25,834 nt of DNA. Origin: JAFDVL01 sp043736395 (GTDB taxonomy: Bacteria; Acidobacteriota; Blastocatellia; RBC074). Positions 23,663 to 25,834 of the stretch are shown in pieces (the first letter of the stretch is position 1; every line of letters begins with the position of its first letter). A program made the position numbers and the translations under genes. The DNA is taken from the NCBI GenBank assembly GCA_043736395.1, contig JAYTCQ010000238.1:1-25834 (forward strand). Reading direction: 5' to 3'. The notes beneath the pieces were generated by a model. It worked only from the letters and a program-made list of their open reading frames with translations. It did not search any database and was not told the origin of the DNA.

Positions 23663-25117
23663 ATGGCTTACGAAGATCTACGAGAATTTATTAAAGTTTT
23701 AGAGCGCCACAAAGAACTAAAGCGAATTTCTGTTCCTGTCTCCAGCGATCAGGAAATTACTGAAATAACTGATCGCGTTTGTAAATCTTCCACTCGTAAT
23801 GTCGCGCTGTTATTCGAGAATGTAGATAACCGAAAAACTCCTGTTTTGATTAATGCGTTTGGTAGCCAGCATCGAATGGAACTGGCTCTGGAAGTGAAAT
23901 CAATCGAAGATATTTCGCATCGTTTCACTGAATGGCTGGATTTTAAATCTCCTACCGGATTACTGGAAAAAGTCAAAATGTTGCCAAAACTGGCGGAGAT
24001 CGGTAAGTATTTTCCTAAAATTGTAAAATCCGGCAAATGTCAGGAAGTCATCAAACACGAAGGTGAATTTTCATTATTTGATTTTCCAATTCTCAAATGC
24101 TGGGAAGCCGACGGCGGTCGCTTTATTACCTTTCCAATGGTTTTCACGAAAAATCCGAAGAATGGTTCGCGCAATTGTGGAATGTATCGGATGCAAGTTT
24201 ATGACGAAAAAACTACCGGAATGCATTGGCAGATTCATAAGCATGGCGCAACGCATCATCGGGATCAAGAAAACCGCGGTGCCGAAAAAATGGAAGTCGC
24301 TGTTGCCATTGGTGGCGATCCATTAACGACATTCGCCGCAACTTTGCCGCTGCCAGATGATTTGGATGAAATGATTTTTGCGAGTTTTCTCCGCGAAAAA
24401 CCTATCGAAATGGTGAAGTGCGTCAGCATAGATTTGGAAGTTCCCGCCAATGCTGAAATTGTTCTTGAAGGATATGTTGACCCTGCCGAACGTCGTATTG
24501 AAGGGCCTTTCGGAGATCACACCGGATTTTATACGCTTGAAGAACCTTATCCCGTTTTTCACGTGACAACTATCACGCATCGCAAAAATCCGATTTATCA
24601 GGCGACAATTGTTGGCAAACCTCCAATGGAAGATTGTTGGATGGGATGGGCCATCACCCGTGTGACTCTTCCCGTGATGAAGCGTCAGTTCCCTGAAATT
24701 GTCGATGTCAGTTTGCCTTTTGAAGGCGTCTTTCATAACTGCATGATCATCTCAATCCGCAAACAATATCCGGGTCATGCACGCAAAATCATGAATGCTA
24801 TTTGGGGGCTTGGACAAGCGATGTTCACAAAATGTATAGTCATCGTTGACGAAGACGTAGACGTTCAAAATCACAGCGAAGTCGCGTGGAAAGCCTTGAA
24901 TAATATCGACCCTGAACGTGACATCCAGTTTGTGATGGGCCCGATTGATGTGCTGGATCATGCTTCGCGCGAAATGGGGTATGGCTCCAAAATGGGTATT
25001 GATGCAACTCGCAAATGGAAAGCCGAAGGTTTTCATCGTCGCTGGCCTCGTGAAAATAATACCAGTGCTGAAGTACAAAAATTGGTTAACGCAAAATGGG
25101 ACAAAATGGGGCTGTAA
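23663..25117 (+). CDS. UbiD-family decarboxylase (prenylated-FMN dependent)
   Basis: Member of the UbiD family of reversible non-oxidative decarboxylases that use prenylated FMN made by a UbiX partner; cytoplasmic. The 484 residues show the family pattern: YRMQVYD with Arg176 (NCGMYRMQ), IHKHGATHH, AEIVLEGYVDP (Glu265/Glu269) and EGPFGDHTGFY (Glu280), which give the Arg-Glu-Glu site, then NPIYQATIVGKPPMED. Substrate cannot be read from the sequence: quinone-pathway carboxylates (ubiquinone or menaquinone) and aromatic acids are all possible. No ubiX is adjacent. The 3' end overlaps the next gene by 22 bases. Confidence 0.9.
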   Translation: MAYEDLREFIKVLERHKELKRISVPVSSDQEITEITDRVCKSSTRNVALLFENVDNRKTPVLINAFGSQHRMELALEVKSIEDISHRFTEWLDFKSPTGLLEKVKMLPKLAEIGKYFPKIVKSGKCQEVIKHEGEFSLFDFPILKCWEADGGRFITFPMVFTKNPKNGSRNCGMYRMQVYDEKTTGMHWQIHKHGATHHRDQENRGAEKMEVAVAIGGDPLTTFAATLPLPDDLDEMIFASFLREKPIEMVKCVSIDLEVPANAEIVLEGYVDPAERRIEGPFGDHTGFYTLEEPYPVFHVTTITHRKNPIYQATIVGKPPMEDCWMGWAITRVTLPVMKRQFPEIVDVSLPFEGVFHNCMIISIRKQYPGHARKIMNAIWGLGQAMFTKCIVIVDEDVDVQNHSEVAWKALNNIDPERDIQFVMGPIDVLDHASREMGYGSKMGIDATRKWKAEGFHRRWPRENNTSAEVQKLVNAKWDKMGL

Positions 25118-25755
25118 TTGACGAATTTATTTCCAGCTATGAATTGAAACGTGAGGCGATTCAGATTCGCCTAGCTGAATTCTCAGCGATTAGAGAGTCC
25201 GCCTCAGACACTAAATTATTTGAAGAACTGGTTTTTTGTATTTTCACTGCCGGGTGTAGCGCTCGAATGGGGTTGAACTCCATCGAGAAAGTTCGCAGCT
25301 CTTTATCAAAAGGTTCTCATCTTCAAATTGAAAATAAACTGGTTGGTTCACATCGTTATCCGCGGGCCAGGGCTGGTTATATTGTTCATACCCGAAAATA
25401 TTTAAAGCAGGAATGTTCGATGAAGCTTCGTGAAAAGCTTGAATCTTTTGGTGATGATTGGATTACCAGACGAGATTTTTTTGCTGCGAATAAGGGAATC
25501 AAAGGCATTGGTTATAAAGAAGCCAGTCATTTTCTTCGCAATATTGGTTATCGCGGCTACGCAATTTTGGATAAACATATTTTGCGAACCCTCCATGAAG
25601 TGAATTTAATTGATTCTCCTAATCCTCCTTCCACTCAAAAAAAATATCTCGCCGTCGAAGAATTAATGCTTAATTTTGCTGACAGGATTAAAATAGATTT
25701 CGATGAACTTGACCTTTTACTGTGGTCTAATAAAACCGGCGAAATCCTAAAATAG
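25096..25755 (+). CDS. ogg: N-glycosylase/DNA lyase, Ogg2-type 8-oxoguanine DNA glycosylase
   Basis: Removes 8-oxoguanine from DNA and cuts the abasic site (bifunctional). The 219 residues match the compact Ogg2 family known best from archaea and some thermophilic bacteria. The helix-hairpin-helix region GIKGIGYKEASHFLRNIGY (134-152) contains the likely catalytic Lys141, and ILDKHILRTL (158-167) holds Asp159. The YPRARAGYI (88-96) block and the C-terminal DLLLWSNKTGEILK (206-219), whose end is part of the base pocket, are both family signatures. The ATG at 25096 lies inside the UbiD-family gene and has no clear ribosome-binding site, so coupled translation is likely. Confidence 0.9.
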   Translation: MGQNGAVIDEFISSYELKREAIQIRLAEFSAIRESASDTKLFEELVFCIFTAGCSARMGLNSIEKVRSSLSKGSHLQIENKLVGSHRYPRARAGYIVHTRKYLKQECSMKLREKLESFGDDWITRRDFFAANKGIKGIGYKEASHFLRNIGYRGYAILDKHILRTLHEVNLIDSPNPPSTQKKYLAVEELMLNFADRIKIDFDELDLLLWSNKTGEILK

Positions 25756-25780
25756 TTTTTTGTCTTTTTCGAGGTGCCGT

Positions 25781-25834
25781 ATGAAGCCTTTCTTTCTTGC
25801 CATCATTGTATCTCTACTGTTCTCACCTCTTCTG
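25781..25834 (+). CDS. Start of an exported protein, cut by the window edge
   Basis: ATG at 25781 follows GAGG with a spacing of about six bases. The 18 visible residues (MKPFFLAIIVSLLFSPLL) are a basic residue plus a hydrophobic core, as in a Sec signal peptide. The function is unknown because the rest lies beyond the window. It begins 25 bases after the glycosylase stop. Confidence 0.5.
   Translation, partial: MKPFFLAIIVSLLFSPLL

Noticed and set aside
1..25834. CRISPR arrays, transposons, phage genes or a defence island
   Set aside because: No repeat-spacer pattern, transposase, integrase or known defence gene was seen on either strand.

Overview
The window looks like chromosomal DNA of an aerobic, diderm (Gram-negative-type), moderately AT-rich heterotroph. 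Outer-membrane-type chaperones (two SurA/parvulin-like proteins), lipoproteins and a complete alternative complex III (ACIII) plus caa3 oxidase cluster fit phyla such as Acidobacteriota or the Bacteroidota/Ignavibacteriota group. Acidobacteriota is my first guess, but the phylum is inferred from gene content only. No insertion sequences, CRISPR arrays, rRNA, tRNA or phage genes are visible.

Layout. (1) Positions 1-335: the 3' end of an unrecognised gene with a possible degenerate receiver-like end. (2) 336-1280, + strand: tsaC/sua5 (tRNA t6A synthesis). (3) 1290-15287, all on the - strand and read right to left: a tightly packed 13-gene respiratory operon, actA-actB-actC-actD-actE-actF, a small one-helix membrane protein, sco, coxB (with fused cytochrome c), ctaD, ctaE, ctaF and ctaB. 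Most gaps are under 35 bases and several genes overlap (ATGA at actA/actB, one base at small protein/sco, 17 bases at ctaD/ctaE). (4) 15288-15684: a 397-base non-coding region holding a good sigma70-type promoter for the operon, helically phased half-sites upstream of it, a palindrome over the predicted start site and a structured leader of about 245 nt. (5) 15685-15999, - strand: clpS, with a hairpin covering its ribosome-binding site. (6) 16152 to the end, + strand: a DHH phosphoesterase, queF, a small secreted protein, a zinc-ribbon membrane protein, a parvulin-like lipoprotein, a surA-like chaperone, a YhaM-like HD exoribonuclease, a MocA-like nucleotidyltransferase, a DUF5654 protein, a UbiD-family decarboxylase, an Ogg2-type 8-oxoguanine DNA glycosylase and the start of a further exported protein.

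How it works together. ActA-F would oxidise quinol (probably menaquinol) and pass electrons through the five-heme ActA and one-heme ActE to the cytochrome c domain fused to CoxB, then via CuA to the heme-copper site of CtaD. Sco delivers copper and CtaB makes heme O, the precursor of heme A. Everything needed for quinol-to-O2 electron transfer is here except heme A synthase and a Cox11-type CuB chaperone. The + strand genes at the right are housekeeping and stress functions without one shared pathway. The UbiD-family decarboxylase could belong to quinone synthesis, but that is not shown.

I found no clearly new multi-gene system. The most interesting signals are the control region of the respiratory operon, Ala/Lys/Glu-rich appendages on four of its proteins, an inverted nonamer repeat between the DHH gene and queF, and hairpins placed at ribosome-binding sites.
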